Origin: Hemicentrotus pulcherrimus
Lineage: Eukaryota > Echinodermata > Echinoidea > Camarodonta > Strongylocentrotidae
Length of the DNA: 38,582 nucleotides
NCBI GenBank assembly: GCA_003118195.1
Contig: BEXV01000671.1
Coordinates: 79,861-118,442 of the forward strand
Reading direction: 5' to 3'
Position numbers and translations under genes: made by a program. How positions within the stretch are numbered: the first letter of the stretch is position 1; each line of letters starts with the position of its first letter. The notes beneath the pieces are model-generated. The model searched no databases. It saw nothing but the letters and a program-made list of their open reading frames with translations, and was not told the DNA's origin. Shown one piece after another: positions 1 through 10,339 of this stretch.

Positions 1-131
1 ATACGATGACGATATGAGGTTTTCGCCTTTTAAAGAAGTTTCGGAAATTAAGGTCGGGTTCATGAATATTAATGTAAGACCGTTTGAATGTTTCTCAAGG
101 CACTCATGGTTTGTCTGATTCTTTTCTTTAG

Positions 132-320
132 ATAACCCAGTGATGTGCACCGTACCTCCATTACAAGGTAAAGTAAATTCTTCGTGTACACCCAATACAT
201 CAGTCAGCTACAATGAACGATGCAACTTCTCTTGTCCGACTGGTTGTAACCTAGTTGGTCCATCGTCTGTTACCTGCACAGGCTCAGGAAATTTCTCGGA
301 ACCGTTTCCTGAATGTGTGG
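132..320 (+). CDS. CCP/sushi domain exon 1 (copy A of the tandem duplicate)
   Basis: An internal exon of 189 nt, phase 1-1, between a pyrimidine-rich acceptor (TTTCTTTAG) and a consensus donor (GTAAGT). It encodes one CCP module of about 60 residues. The spacing is that of the six-cysteine selectin-type CCP: CTVPP at the start, SSC, ERCNFSC, then VTC and PEC. The conserved tryptophan before the last cysteine is replaced by phenylalanine in GSGNF. A seventh cysteine occurs in PTGCN, where the CCP at 6077 has Tyr (PTGYS). Four N-glycosylation sequons are visible (NSS, NTS and two NFS), so the module is likely extracellular and heavily glycosylated. It lies inside the 1411-bp tandem repeat and its protein sequence is identical to the next copy. 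Confidence 0.88.
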
Positions 321-1542
321 GTAAGTGTAATATGGGAGAACTGCGGTATATTGATTAAGGATTTTGACTCAGTTACTTCTCGTTTAACAAAAACCCATTC
401 CTGTATAGTGGCAACCATCTTGTCCCCAGCCGCGACGGGAAATTCATGGTAACAGCGAGCTTATGACATTTAAAGAGATAGGCGTTCCTTTAATTACGTG
501 TCATAGTTACAACTAATAATATCGAATATTCAGGACCGTCACAACAAAGAATACCATAGTGCTTACAAATACAAATATATGAAAAGAGGACAAATAATGT
601 ACAGCCTCACAGGAAGTAGATTATGTAGATCACTGAGGGAAAGGTAAGTTTTGAGGGATCTTTTGAAGGTGGCAAGACAGGTGATTTCCCTCATGGAAAG
701 AGGGATGCTGTTCCAAGTCTTATGGTGACTACTATATTACTCATTTCAGCCCAATCCATATGTGTTCAAAAGACGGAATATTGAGCTTCAGTTGTAACAA
801 AAAAAAAAAAATAGAAATGTTATTAACAAAAGACCTTAATGGTACCGTAGTTGCCATGGTGACCTTAAGAATGTTACGCGGCACAGAACAAAGCGTACCA
901 AGTGAGTTTTTTGACGTGTTTCCCAAGTCACGATCGATGAAGTATTTAGATGGGACTGTAGGTGTTTATAACTAGAGTCTGGTGTATGGCGTGGGTAAAC
1001 ATCAATGTTCGCTCAAATTATCACAACAATGAATATAAAAACAGTTAAACGCGTTTACAATAATGCTGGGGCTATGATGGTAGTGAGGACAATCCCGACA
1101 ATTTTTAGGGGGGCAGAGGGGATTTTACGTGCCGGTCTTTCGTGACGGCTTTTGCTGGTCATTACCAGAAATATGTTTGACTTGTTGTAGGCGGTCGGGT
1201 CCTCCACTTTTATTCATTTTCGAGTTATTTACTACATTTATAGCTCAGGGCATGCTCTCCAATTGGGGTTAGCAACAAGAAGTGAGGGTTCCGCCTTTAC
1301 TAGGAAGTTTTGGAAAATTAAGGTCGGGTACTTAAATTAAACTGTCAAGACCGTTTGAATGTTTCTAAAGGCACTCATGATTTGCCTGTTTCTTTCCATA
1401 TTAACTCAGAGATACGATGACGATATAAGGTTTTCGCCTTTTAAAGAAGTTTCGGAAATTAAGGTCGGGTTCATGAATATTAATGTAAGACCGTTTGAAT
1501 GTTTCTCAAGGCACTCATGGTTTGTCTGATTCTTTTCTTTAG

Positions 1543-1731
1543 ATAACCCAGTGATGTGCACCGTACCTCCATTACAAGGTAAAGTAAATTCTTCGTGTAC
1601 ACCCAATACATCAGTCAGCTACAATGAACGATGCAACTTCTCTTGTCCGACTGGTTGTAACCTAGTTGGTCCATCGTCTGTTACCTGCACAGGCTCAGGA
1701 AATTTCTCGGAACCGTTTCCTGAATGTGTGG
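1543..1731 (+). CDS. CCP/sushi domain exon 2 (copy B of the tandem duplicate)
   Basis: This is the second copy of the 189-nt CCP exon, offset by 1411 bases from the first, with the same acceptor, GTAAGT donor and phase 1-1. The encoded residues are identical to copy A, including the odd cysteine in PTGCN and the four N-glycosylation sequons. If both copies are real and spliced in, the protein has two identical consecutive CCP modules. If the duplication is an assembly error or a merged haplotype, only one exists. The few differences between repeat units all lie in introns. Confidence 0.82.
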
Positions 1732-2820
1732 GTAAGTGTAATATGGGAGAACTGCGGTATATTGATTAAGGATTTTGACTCAGTTACTTCTCGTTTAACA
1801 AAAACCCATTCCTGTATAGTGGCAACCATCTTGTCCCCAGCCGCGACGGGAAATTCATGGTAACAGCGAGCTTATGACATTTAAAGAGATAGGCGTTCCT
1901 TTAATTACGTGTCATAGTTACAACTAATAATATCGAATATTCAGGACCGTCACAACAAAGAATACCATAGTGCTTACAAATACAAATATATGAAAAGAGG
2001 ACAAATAATGTACAGCCTCACAGGAAGTAGATTATGTAGATCACTGAGGGAAAGGTAAGTTTTGAGGGATCTTTTGAAGGTGGCAAGACAGGTGATTTCC
2101 CTCATGGAAAGAGGGATGCTGTTCCAAGTCTTATGGTGTCTACTATATTACTCATTTCAGCCCAATCCATATGTGTTCAAAAGATGGAATATTGAGCTTC
2201 AGTTGTAACAAAAAAAAAAAAATAGAAATGTTATTAACAAAAGACCTTAATGGTACCGTAGTTGCCATGGTGACCTTAAGAATGGTACGCGGCACAGAAC
2301 AAAGCGTACCAAGTGAGTTTTTTGACGTGTTTCCCAAGTCACGATCGATGAAGTATTTAGATGGGACTGTAGGTGTTTATAACTAGAGTCTGGTGTATGG
2401 CGTGGGTAAACATCAATGTTCGCTCAAATTATCACAACAATGAATATAAAAACAGTTAAACGCGTTTACAATAATGCTGGGGCTATGATGGTAGTGAGGA
2501 CAATCCCGACAATTTTTGGGGGGGCAGAGGGGATTTTACGTGCCGGTCTTTCGTGACGGCTTTTGCTGGTCATTACCAGAAATATGTTTGACTTGTTGTA
2601 GGCGGTCGGGTCCTCCACTTTTATTCATTTTCGAGTTATTTACTACATTTATAGCTCAGGGCATGCTCTCCAATTGGGGTTAGCAACAAGAAGTGAGGGT
2701 TCCGCCTTTACTAGGAAGTTTTGGAAAATTAAGGTCGGGTACTTAAATTAAACTGTCAAGACCGTTTGAATGTTTCTAAAGGCACTCATGATTTGCCTGT
2801 TTCTTTCCATATTAACTCAG

Positions 2821-3003
2821 AGATAACGTGCACCGTACCTCCATTACACGAAAACGTAACTTCTTCGTGTACACCCAATACATCAGTCAGCTACAATGAA
2901 CGATGCAACTTCTCTTGTCGGACTAATTATAGCCGAGCGGGTCCGTCGTTTGTTAACTGCACCGGCTCAGGAAATTTCTCGCAAATGTTTCCTCGTTGTG
3001 TGG
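2821..3003 (+). CDS. CCP/sushi domain exon 3
   Basis: A 183-nt internal exon, phase 1-1, with acceptor ATTAACTCAG and donor GTAAGT. It encodes a selectin-like CCP with six cysteines (ITCTVPP, SSC, ERCNFSC, NCTGSG, FPRC). It shares the central stretch from SSC to FSC with exons 1 and 2 but differs around it (HENVTSSC, RTNYSRAGP, QMFPRC). The position of the odd cysteine in copies A and B is tyrosine here (TNYS). Several N-X-S/T sequons are present (NVT, NTS, NFS, NYS, NCT). Its 5' flank is the same sequence that ends repeat unit A, so this exon probably supplied one breakpoint of the tandem duplication. Confidence 0.87.
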
Positions 3004-3017
3004 GTAAGTGTAATATG

Positions 3018-3233
3018 GGAGCACTGTGGTATATACATGAAAGTTTTTGACTCTCCTACGAGAGGTTCTGGGTTTGATCGTTGCTCGGTGCTTACAACCT
3101 TGGACAAGTCGTTTTGCCTCCATGTCGAGCTCTCTGCTCAGATGTTAAAGTGTACCTGTCATTAACGAGTGATTAAAAATTGCAGGGTTCACAGGCAGAG
3201 TAATATTAATATTGATATGGCTACCCTAAGTAA
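3018..3233 (+). mobile_element. tRNA-derived SINE just after the CCP exon 3 donor
   Basis: It starts about 14 bases after the GTAAGT donor with GAGCACTGTGGTATAT. It contains a degraded B-box-like stretch (GGTTCTGGGTTTGATCG), the SINE body (CTTACAACCTTGGACAAG) and a tail with GATATGGCTACC. The same element follows CCP exon 4 and recurs at 34935 and, inverted, at 24860-25130, so it is a dispersed family. Assignment to a sea urchin SINE family is from memory. Confidence 0.55.
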
Positions 3234-4903
3234 TTAAGAAACAATCAATATTTCTTTCCTTATTATTTTCGAAAAACAGTCAGGATGACAAAATTGGTCC
3301 CATCATGCAATGTGGTTTGTGTATTGGGGTTTTACAGACGTGTATCAATCAGATATGATTATTTACGTCTGGGGACCGACCTTTAAACGTCGCCATCCGA
3401 ACTACGTATCTCCGTTTCGAACCTGCGTTCCGGCTGAATCAGTTTGTAACTTCAATTGTTAGCTGGATTACAGGCGCACGCCACAACGCCTAGTTTAGCA
3501 AAACATATCCAACCTTTTAAAGGTTCCCGTATTTATTTAAAAGAAAGTGTTGTTTTTTGTTTTTAAATTCAGTTCGGCATCTTAGTTCAGCCCATTAATG
3601 AACACGATGTTTTCAAATTTATTTTGCTTTCATTTCATCGTGACCGCGGATATTCTCCGCAGTACAATATTACCTTTATTAAATCATTACATTCCGTCCT
3701 GATCTTTATATTCTAAAAACTACGAATTTCCTGTTCTTCCTCAGCTCAATGCTTAGTGGGGGATACGAGGGATATGAATATTCAGCAGTATTATGACCAC
3801 TAATGTTAATGGAAGGTGTTGATACATTATTTAAACAATTCTTGAACGTCTTTATTAGAACCATTGCCACGACGTAATCTGAACATCATCTAAACAAGCC
3901 CCTTTAATACGAATTTTAACATTTGAGATATAAACGATCAGATATGTCATTTTTTAGACGTTTATGTAATCATCGGTAATATCATCTTGGCTACCATAAT
4001 ATCTTGTCTACAAACTCATTTTGGTTCATCTTAAAGGTACTATGTCCCATTTGCAGGCCAAAAAAGGAAAAGGTTAAATTCCAACGGCATTTGAAAAATA
4101 ATACTAAATTAGAACTTCACTAAAAAAAGGGGGAGCTTGAAAATGTCTTTAAGTGGGAAAATAACGATTATTAGTTTTTGAATCAAGAAGTCATCGACTT
4201 AGGAGCTATAAAGCCAATAAGTAATAGTCTTGATTTTCACACCATTGTACTGAATGGTTGTATGTTTTATGCTGCGCAAAGATTCCGTCAGTTTAATTCC
4301 GGCCATTACAAGAAGTGGGTTATTGATACTGACAAATGCTCATGTACCCTTTACAGCTCATTTTATGTATGTTATTACCAAAGAAGAAAAAAGCAAGTCA
4401 GTCACTCAATAGTGTCTGGCAGTGAATTATATAGCAAGTAAACAGGTTTCCTTGCATAATTTGAATATTAGAACACTGCTATCGTTTAAATTTCACACAT
4501 ACGACATACATGACATATTCATAATTCCTGCAAAGTTCTACAAAATTTGAGGTTGGCTGCAAAAGGGACATAGTATCTTTAACGTGAAATGTACTGACCA
4601 GTGTATTTACAGTACGAAACAGATTTCTTAATAAAAGTCAAGTTTGCGAGTTCTCAAATTTTCGATGACCATCGTCAGGAACTGAAGTATATAAATAAAC
4701 GTAATAACTTGTATAATATGGAGGTTAGACATGATTATATACGAACTCAAACAACATAAGGATATTAATGCATATTACAAAAGAGAGCCAAGATATTGAA
4801 AAGTAAAGAAGGATAGTCATGGTGATACGAGTGTAAGAATAATCCACAATACTGGACACTGACCAGTGTATTAGTATAACATATTTTATATATTATTTTG
4901 CAG
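3234..4903. other. Intron between CCP exon 3 and the first microexon
   Basis: This contains the duplicated block 3612-3930 and the pre-microexon block from about 4585. An 87-codon open frame near 4178-4441 has no domain, no splice context and no counterpart in the duplicated introns. I see no gene here. Confidence 0.6.
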
Positions 4904-4939
4904 AGTGTGATTCCTACGTCAGCGATTGTCCAGAATCAG
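4904..4939 (+). CDS. 36-nt microexon, two-cysteine linker (first intact copy)
   Basis: A very short exon between TATTATTTTGCAG and a GTATTT donor, phase 1-1, encoding CDSYVSDCPES plus split codons at both ends. The pattern is Cys, six residues, Cys-Pro-Glu-Ser. The same exon with the same splice signals recurs intact at 16300 and decayed at about 9651 and 11327, which is the main evidence that it is real. The two cysteines could form a small loop or resemble the start of an EGF module. I do not recognise a named domain. It lies between CCP exons 3 and 4 and can be skipped without a frameshift. Confidence 0.6.
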
Positions 4940-6076
4940 GTATTTTTCTCTCTAACATAAGTTGAACCGCGGATTAGTCATTGTCCGACATTTTTACCCA
5001 TGGTTTAACTTTTGATATGGCCCAGATATAATCTCTCTGTATCTCTTAGTATTTGTCATGGGATATTTATACTACAGGCTTCAATTTCATTTAGCCGTCG
5101 ACCTGGAAAAACTGTGATATATATATATATATATCTATCTGTCCATGTCCCATAGCTTGAAGCTGTAAGGGCGACAATTAAATGAAATGGACCTTGAGAC
5201 ACAATGTTCTCCATAACTTTCTTTGTTCAGCCGCTTTGGTTAGCTGCTCAAATGACATTCCCGGCAACTGATTGATGTTATCAGTCCATAAAGGTGTTTC
5301 AAAAGTAGAATGGAGCTAACCATATATTGTATTCCTCAAAGCCATTGTGTTGCATAAAGCAATCCCTCCGTCGGTCAGTGCATATAGATGTGTGCCTATA
5401 TCCATGTGTGGCCAATGAGAGATATTGCCAGTTGGCGCTAATGGCAAATGAAAGATTCGAGTGGGTCCGCCTTGCACGCTAAGGGACGGCTCTGGGTATA
5501 TTTCATCATTATCATGTCTGTACAGATTTGGGTGTCAGGTGCGAAGGAGAGAACCCTATCACGTTTTTCTTTCAGTTGTTGTTTATTCTTAACAAAATCC
5601 GCTTTCACCATCTATCGGTAGGTCTAAATTTTTACATGTAGTGGTTGTACGTAACTTGCTCCTGCGTCAATTAACATAATTCGTTTGAGGTCCTTGCTTT
5701 AATGTTGTAAACGTGTTCTCGATTAAATTAATTTATAATCTTTATATCTTTCTATACTCGAATATATATATTTTTTCTTTCGTTGCTGCATATCGCTGGT
5801 CATCACCAGAAATATGTTCACTTTATAAAGTTGTTTTTGGTAGTATCCTCCAGACCTCCACTGTTATACATTTTCGAATTTTTTACTTAATCCATAGCTC
5901 AGGGCACGACTATGAAATTATGCTCTCCGATCGGGGTTAATTATAAGGAATGAGGTCTTCTCCTTTTAATGAATTTGAGAAAATTAAGGTCGAGTTTATG
6001 AATATTAGTAGCAAAACTGTTTTAATATTTCTAAAGGCACGCATGGTTTGTCTAATTCTTTTCATTAATAACTCAG
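4940..6076. other. Intron before CCP exon 4
   Basis: Mostly unique AT-rich sequence with a short TA microsatellite at 5118-5134. From about 5787 it becomes the duplicated pre-CCP block. A remnant related to 11420-11850 (CTGTCCATGTCCCATAGCTTG versus CTGCAGGTATGTCCCGTAACTT) shows this intron was also part of an amplified unit. Confidence 0.55.
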
Positions 6077-6259
6077 TAAAAACGTGCACCGTACCTGAAT
6101 TTGACGAAATGGTATCTTCGATGTGTTCAACCGGTGAATATGTGATCGTCAATGAACAATGTAGTTTCTCTTGTCCGACTGGTTATAGCCTTGCGGGTCC
6201 GTCATCTGTTAACTGCACGGGCTCGGGAAACTTCTGGGAACCGTTTCCTCATTGTGTGG
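6077..6259 (+). CDS. CCP/sushi domain exon 4
   Basis: A 183-nt exon, phase 1-1, with acceptor TTAATAACTCAG and donor GTAAGT. It encodes a selectin-like six-cysteine CCP: KTCTVPEF, SSMCS, NEQCSFSC, PTGYSLAGP, VNCTGSGNF and FPHC. It has the expected tyrosine in PTGYS and is less glycosylation-rich than exons 1-3 (the sequon NCT is visible). Its flanks on both sides are homologous to those of exon 3: GTAAGTGT-ATATGGGAGCACT downstream, and the GCTCTCCGAT-GGGGTTA block upstream. It is therefore an older segmental duplicate of the same CCP unit. Confidence 0.87.
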
Positions 6260-6273
6260 GTAAGTGTTATATG

Positions 6274-6842
6274 GGAGCACTATGGTATATTCGTGAAGGT
6301 TTTTGACTCTCCTACAAAAGGTTTTGAGTTCGATCCGTGCTCGGCGCTTACATCTTTGGACATGCCTTTTGTACATCAAATTTCATGTTTTTCCTTCTTT
6401 CTTGTGATTGAGATAATCTACTCCCCTGAAAGCAAGATATAGAATGCAAAATGATATTCTACTTCACATGTTATGAAGTCGGATCAAGAACACAAATGCA
6501 TACGAAGAAAACAAAAAAATGGTGAAATTTTATGTACAAAAGGCATGGAGAGTTGTTTACAGATGACGTCATCAAATTGAATACCGCCCTCTAGTGACTA
6601 GTCATTTAAAAAAGCTTTCACTTCCTTTTTCCTTGCCCGATTTTGTTCAAATTTTCACTGATATTTTTTAAATATCTTAACATTTACAATAAAAGTAATT
6701 TAGTATGAAGGTTTTGGTTTCCTTTAATTAAGACCTCTTTGCTCAGGTGTAAACAAGTACCTGTTATTGCTGGGTAACAAACACTTTCAGTGTCCACAGG
6801 AAGAGTACTATTACGCGTGATATGGCTACCTTGGGTAAATAA
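6274..6842 (+). mobile_element. SINE after CCP exon 4, interrupted by an insertion
   Basis: The head (GAGCACTATGGTATATTC, GAGTTCGATCC as a B-box match) occupies about 6274-6372 and the tail (CTTTGCTCAGGTGTAAACAAG to GATATGGCTACC) about 6735-6842. The roughly 360 bases between have no counterpart after CCP exon 3 and look like a later insertion. The insertion contains no recognisable gene. The SINE is orthologous in position to the copy at 3018, so it predates the CCP duplication. Confidence 0.5.
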
Positions 6843-8277
6843 GACACGATAAATATTGTTTTCATATTATTGTCGACAAAAGTCAGGATCATAAAATTGG
6901 GCCGATCAAGCAATGCAACATACATCCAACTATTTAAGACTTAATTTCCGTATAATAAAATGCCTTTTTTGTTCTTAAAGATAAACTTGAGTTCTGGTTA
7001 AAAAAAAAGAAAATATATTCTCACAGAATCAAACGAAACTTACACTGAATGTTCAAGATTACAAATAAATATCATTTGCCATTCAATGTTGGTAGTAAAT
7101 GTAAACCGGCTGAGTAATGAGCATAGAAAGATAAAGAAATCAAGATAAGTAACCCGACACCATGTGTGTAGTCCCATATACATCCTTCTGTGTACAGTGC
7201 TTGATACCTTACCAAGACTGGTCCAAATTTATTATGATTTTGATGACTCCAGAACCTTACTGTAAACACCAATACTTACATGCTACATGATCAACTTTTC
7301 CTGATCCATTCCACATCTTTTCTTTCACAATGCAATCGCATGACCAGAGCCCACCTTTATCGTTAAATCCAGTTCAGCTCATAAGTCGACGCAAAGTATT
7401 CAAAATTATTTTGCTTTCATTTCATCGTGACCGCGGATATGCTCCGCAGTACAATATTACTTTGATTAAATCATTACATTCCGTCCTGATCTTTACGTTA
7501 AACTACGAATTTCTTGTTCTTCCTCAGCTGAATACTTTATAGTGGGGGACACGAGGGATATGAATATATAGCAGTATGATGGCCACTAATATAAATGGAA
7601 GTTATAGATGCCTTATTTAAATAAATCTTGGACGTCTCGATTGGAACCATTGCCACGTCGTAATCTAAACATTATCTGAAGTATTCCTTTAATACGAGTT
7701 TAAACATTTGAGATATTGCCAATCAAAATTGTGATTTTTCCAATGTTCATGAAATCACCTCTAAGATCGCCTTGGCTAGCACAATTAGATTGTCTACAAA
7801 CCAATTCAAAGCATTTTTAACTTGAAAGTTACTGACCAGTGTATTTACAGTACTAAACAGAAATCTTAACAAGAGCCATTTCTGCGAATTCTCAAATAAG
7901 CGAGTTCGTAATTACGATTTGCGCATGTGCAGATAAAGGTCATTCGTTCCCAAATTGTATAACCATTGGGACAAATATGCCAGTTTACGATTGCAGTCTG
8001 AACATGAGCAGATAAAGGTCATTGCAGAACAAATTTTGAAATACATGGAGACGAAATACTAGATACATGCTCATGAAAGTTATGTAATCATTATTCATTC
8101 ATGCACATTCAGTGTACTCCATGATACCAGGGATAGATATGTGAGTATACCCTGATGATATACAGGTGGAATTATTCTTTGAAAAGGGGAAACAAAGGCT
8201 ATTTATATAGCACCTCCATCGCTGTAGGAGTGATTATTTCAAAATGTAAAGAGTGGGACCTCTTTGTGTCTTGAAGA

Positions 8278-8898
8278 TCTGTGGATATTCTGGGTCATTG
8301 CAGTAATGTGCTAACCGTGACCTGGTCTATACTCGTATCGTGCTCATGAACGTTATTTAGAAACTGAATTCAGACAAGGATTAAGATGAATTCAGATAAG
8401 GATTAAGAGTCGAGAACAGTACACCGAATCGTCTGCTTTTTCTCATTATTTTATCAAACGCCAAAACTTCCGCGCGAAAGCGCGGGAGGGGCAGAACTGA
8501 ATTCAGATAAGGAATAGGACTCGAGAGCAGAAAACCGAATCGTCTGCTCTTTCTCATAATTTAATGAAACGTCAAAGCTTCTGCGCTTTGAGCGGGATGG
8601 AGAGAGACTTAATTCAGACAAGGATTAATAGTCGAGATCGGTACAACAAATCGTCTTCTTTTCCCAATAATTGAAGGAAACGTCTAAGCTTCAACGCTTC
8701 GTGCGGGAGGCCTAACACCGACACCCCCTAATGAGCGCGCTTCGCACGCTTCGCACACTCTTTAAGTGATTCGCTTTCTCACTACCGCCCCTCCCTAAAA
8801 TAAGATCCTAGCTCCTAGCTCTGTGGATATTCTGGGTCATTGCAGTAATGTGCTAACCGTGACCTGGTCTATACTCGTATCGTGCTCATGAACGTTAT
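8278..8898. repeat. 79-bp perfect direct repeats flanking a minisatellite-bearing insertion
   Basis: The 79 bases at 8278-8356 (TCTGTGGATATTCTGGG to GCTCATGAACGTTAT) are repeated exactly at 8820-8898. Between them lies a 463-nt segment made mostly of the GC-rich ~110-bp minisatellite in reverse orientation. In the duplicated block at 17510-17560 the same sequence occurs once without an insertion. The direct repeats are therefore probably a duplication of the target made during insertion. Confidence 0.85.
8364..8720 (-). repeat. GC-hairpin minisatellite, about three units, minus orientation
   Basis: Units of about 110-120 bases each contain CTGAATTCAGACAAGGATTA, GAGTCGAGAAC, AATCGTCTGCTTTTTCTCA, then a GC-rich palindromic core such as CCGCGCGAAAGCGCGGGAGG. 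They are the reverse complement of the array at 12995-13975. Confidence 0.85.
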
Positions 8899-9650
8899 GT
8901 AATTAGTATTCAATTATGTACCGAATATCTGATACACAGGTGGACGTATTCTTCTCAAGAGGGCAAACAAAAGGTATTCATGAAGCACCTCCATCACTCC
9001 GACAGTGATTATTCTCAAATGCTCAAGTGGGACGTATCCATTGTGTAAAAGATCTGTGGATATTTGGGGGTCATGCGTTCCGAAGCTATTTACGAACTGG
9101 CTTATTGTCGACCACCTTACTAGTTCATGACCATCGTCAGGAACTGATACATGTGAACAGTAAACCTGTTACCTTTGTATCATATGGAGGCTTGACATAA
9201 CAACTTAAACAACATAACGACATTGCATGCATACTATAAAAGAGAATGACTGAAAGTATTTTCCAAAGTATTGAAAAGTGAAGAATAGTAATCGATAGTA
9301 GTGTAGAATAAACCACAATTAAAAAGGGAACGTTCATTAAAAAGATCAACAAACACGACAAAAGCATGTGCAAAAAGGAATAGGGTGCATTCTGAATGTA
9401 AAGAAAATAACAATGAAGGGTGTAATAAAATCGGTTGTTACAGACGTCCAGGTAATAATACAATGAAGAACGTTCTATGCGGAATGGTCGTGGTCCTAAC
9501 GATGCTCAGAAAACAAAGCTGTCAAAAAAAATAATTAAGAACGTTTATCTTGGTTTTCTGTTTAGTACTGTATATGTACGCACCAACTGTGGTATTACTG
9601 GACACTGACCAGTGTATTGTTCAATTAAAATATTTGATTTTTTTATTTTT
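8899..9650. other. Intron with duplicated blocks
   Basis: Matches the blocks at 7980-8280, 17390-17530 and 15960-16230. A 108-codon minus-strand open frame at 9137-9463 lies wholly inside this duplicated intron sequence, is hydrophobic and low in complexity, and is interrupted in the other copies, so I do not call it a gene. Confidence 0.6.
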
Positions 9651-9659
9651 GCAACAGGT
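9651..9659 (+). pseudogene. Collapsed microexon remnant
   Basis: The upstream intron of the microexon (CACTGACCAGTGTATT, then T-rich sequence and TTTTTGCA) is duplicated here. Where the 36-nt exon should lie, the sequence goes straight from GCA to ACAGGTT. The exon body therefore seems to have been deleted, leaving the acceptor start fused to the exon end and donor. It is a non-functional copy, recognised by comparison with 4904 and 16300. Confidence 0.5.
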
Positions 9660-10034
9660 TAGTCCATTATTCATATTATTTAAACGAGGAGTGAATATTT
9701 GATTATTTGAAGACCACCAAATTAAATGAGTCAGAAATCGTTTTTGAAAGTCTGTATTCCCCCTTTTGTCTACAAAGTTGTATCAAAAGCTACATGTTCT
9801 ATCTTCTCGAAATTTCGCAAACATGTAGATTCACATTTGGTTTCTAGAAAAGTAGGTTTACGTTATGATGCCATAGTTGTTACATGACGTCATGCCCTTT
9901 GTATATTTCAAAAGGCTAAATATTTTTGTTCTCATTGCAATGTAGCCTCTTTAGGTTAATTTTATTTGATGTTATAAAGTGATACCATAAGCAAAGGAAG
10001 AAATAAAATATTTCAAAATATGTTCCCATTGTAG

Positions 10035-10148
10035 ATATTGACGACTGTGCTCCTCGGCCCTGTTTGAACGGTGGGACATGTACAGATGGTGTCAACTCGT
10101 ATAGCTGTTCCTGTGCTGCTGGTTACAGCGGAATGAACTGCTCAATAT
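10035..10148 (+). CDS. Calcium-binding EGF-like domain exon
   Basis: A 114-nt exon, phase 1-1, after CATTGTAG and before a GTATGA donor. With the split G from the previous exon it begins DIDDC, the N-terminal calcium-binding signature of cbEGF modules. It continues through [18 protein letters not shown] and AAGYSGMNC. All six EGF cysteines are present, together with the Asn and aromatic Tyr expected in the hydroxylation/calcium consensus (C-x-[DN]-x4-[FY]-x-C: the segment from CTDGVNSY to SCSC). A second, broken copy of this exon lies at 14765, and its following intron shares sequence (GACTACCA) with this one. The exon is extracellular and likely serves as a rigid spacer or a protein-binding module. 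Confidence 0.9.
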
Positions 10149-10339
10149 GTATGAAATACTTTGTTGATATTATGTCACATTCACTTTTCTTTAGACTACC
10201 AGATTAACCTTATCATTATGTTTTGTTTTGGAAAGATTTGTACATTTCCTATGAACGACGTGGTATCAAAAGCTACATTTGGTTTTGTATACGTGTTATT
10301 TTTTTCATTACATCTGCTACTGAGTGCAATTTTGATTAC

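Larger units (their letters stand above)
1..2822 (+). repeat. Two near-identical 1411-bp tandem repeat units
   Basis: Unit A (1-1411) and unit B (1412-2822) align end to end with about five single-base differences by eye (near positions 16, 728, 774, 873 and 1108). Each carries one CCP exon and its introns. The junction sequence near 1411 matches the 5' flank of CCP exon 3. This suggests unequal crossing-over between homologous CCP-exon flanks. Additional units may lie left of the window. Confidence 0.93.
2640..7720 (+). repeat. Older segmental duplication of the CCP exon and its introns
   Basis: The flanks of CCP exons 3 and 4 align on both sides. Upstream, blocks near 2560-2815 and 5787-6070 match (ACCAGAAATATGTT, TAGCTCAGGGCA). 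Downstream, 3004-3300 matches 6260-6372 plus 6738-6905. Farther on, 3612-3930 matches 7399-7717 (CATTTCATCGTGACCGCGG, GTGGGGGA-ACGAGGGATATG). Divergence and indels make this older than the 1411-bp duplication. No other coding sequence was found in these introns. Confidence 0.8.

Noticed and set aside
750..901. Open frame with splice-like edges in both tandem units (also 2161-2312), reading CSKDGILSFSC
   Set aside because: The phases (2 in, 1 out) do not fit the phase 1-1 chain, it contains an A-run, and no domain is visible. The opposite strand is equally open.
9137..9463. Hydrophobic 108-codon minus-strand frame
   Set aside because: It lies in duplicated intron sequence, and the homologous stretches at 4690-4900 and 16000-16250 do not keep the frame.
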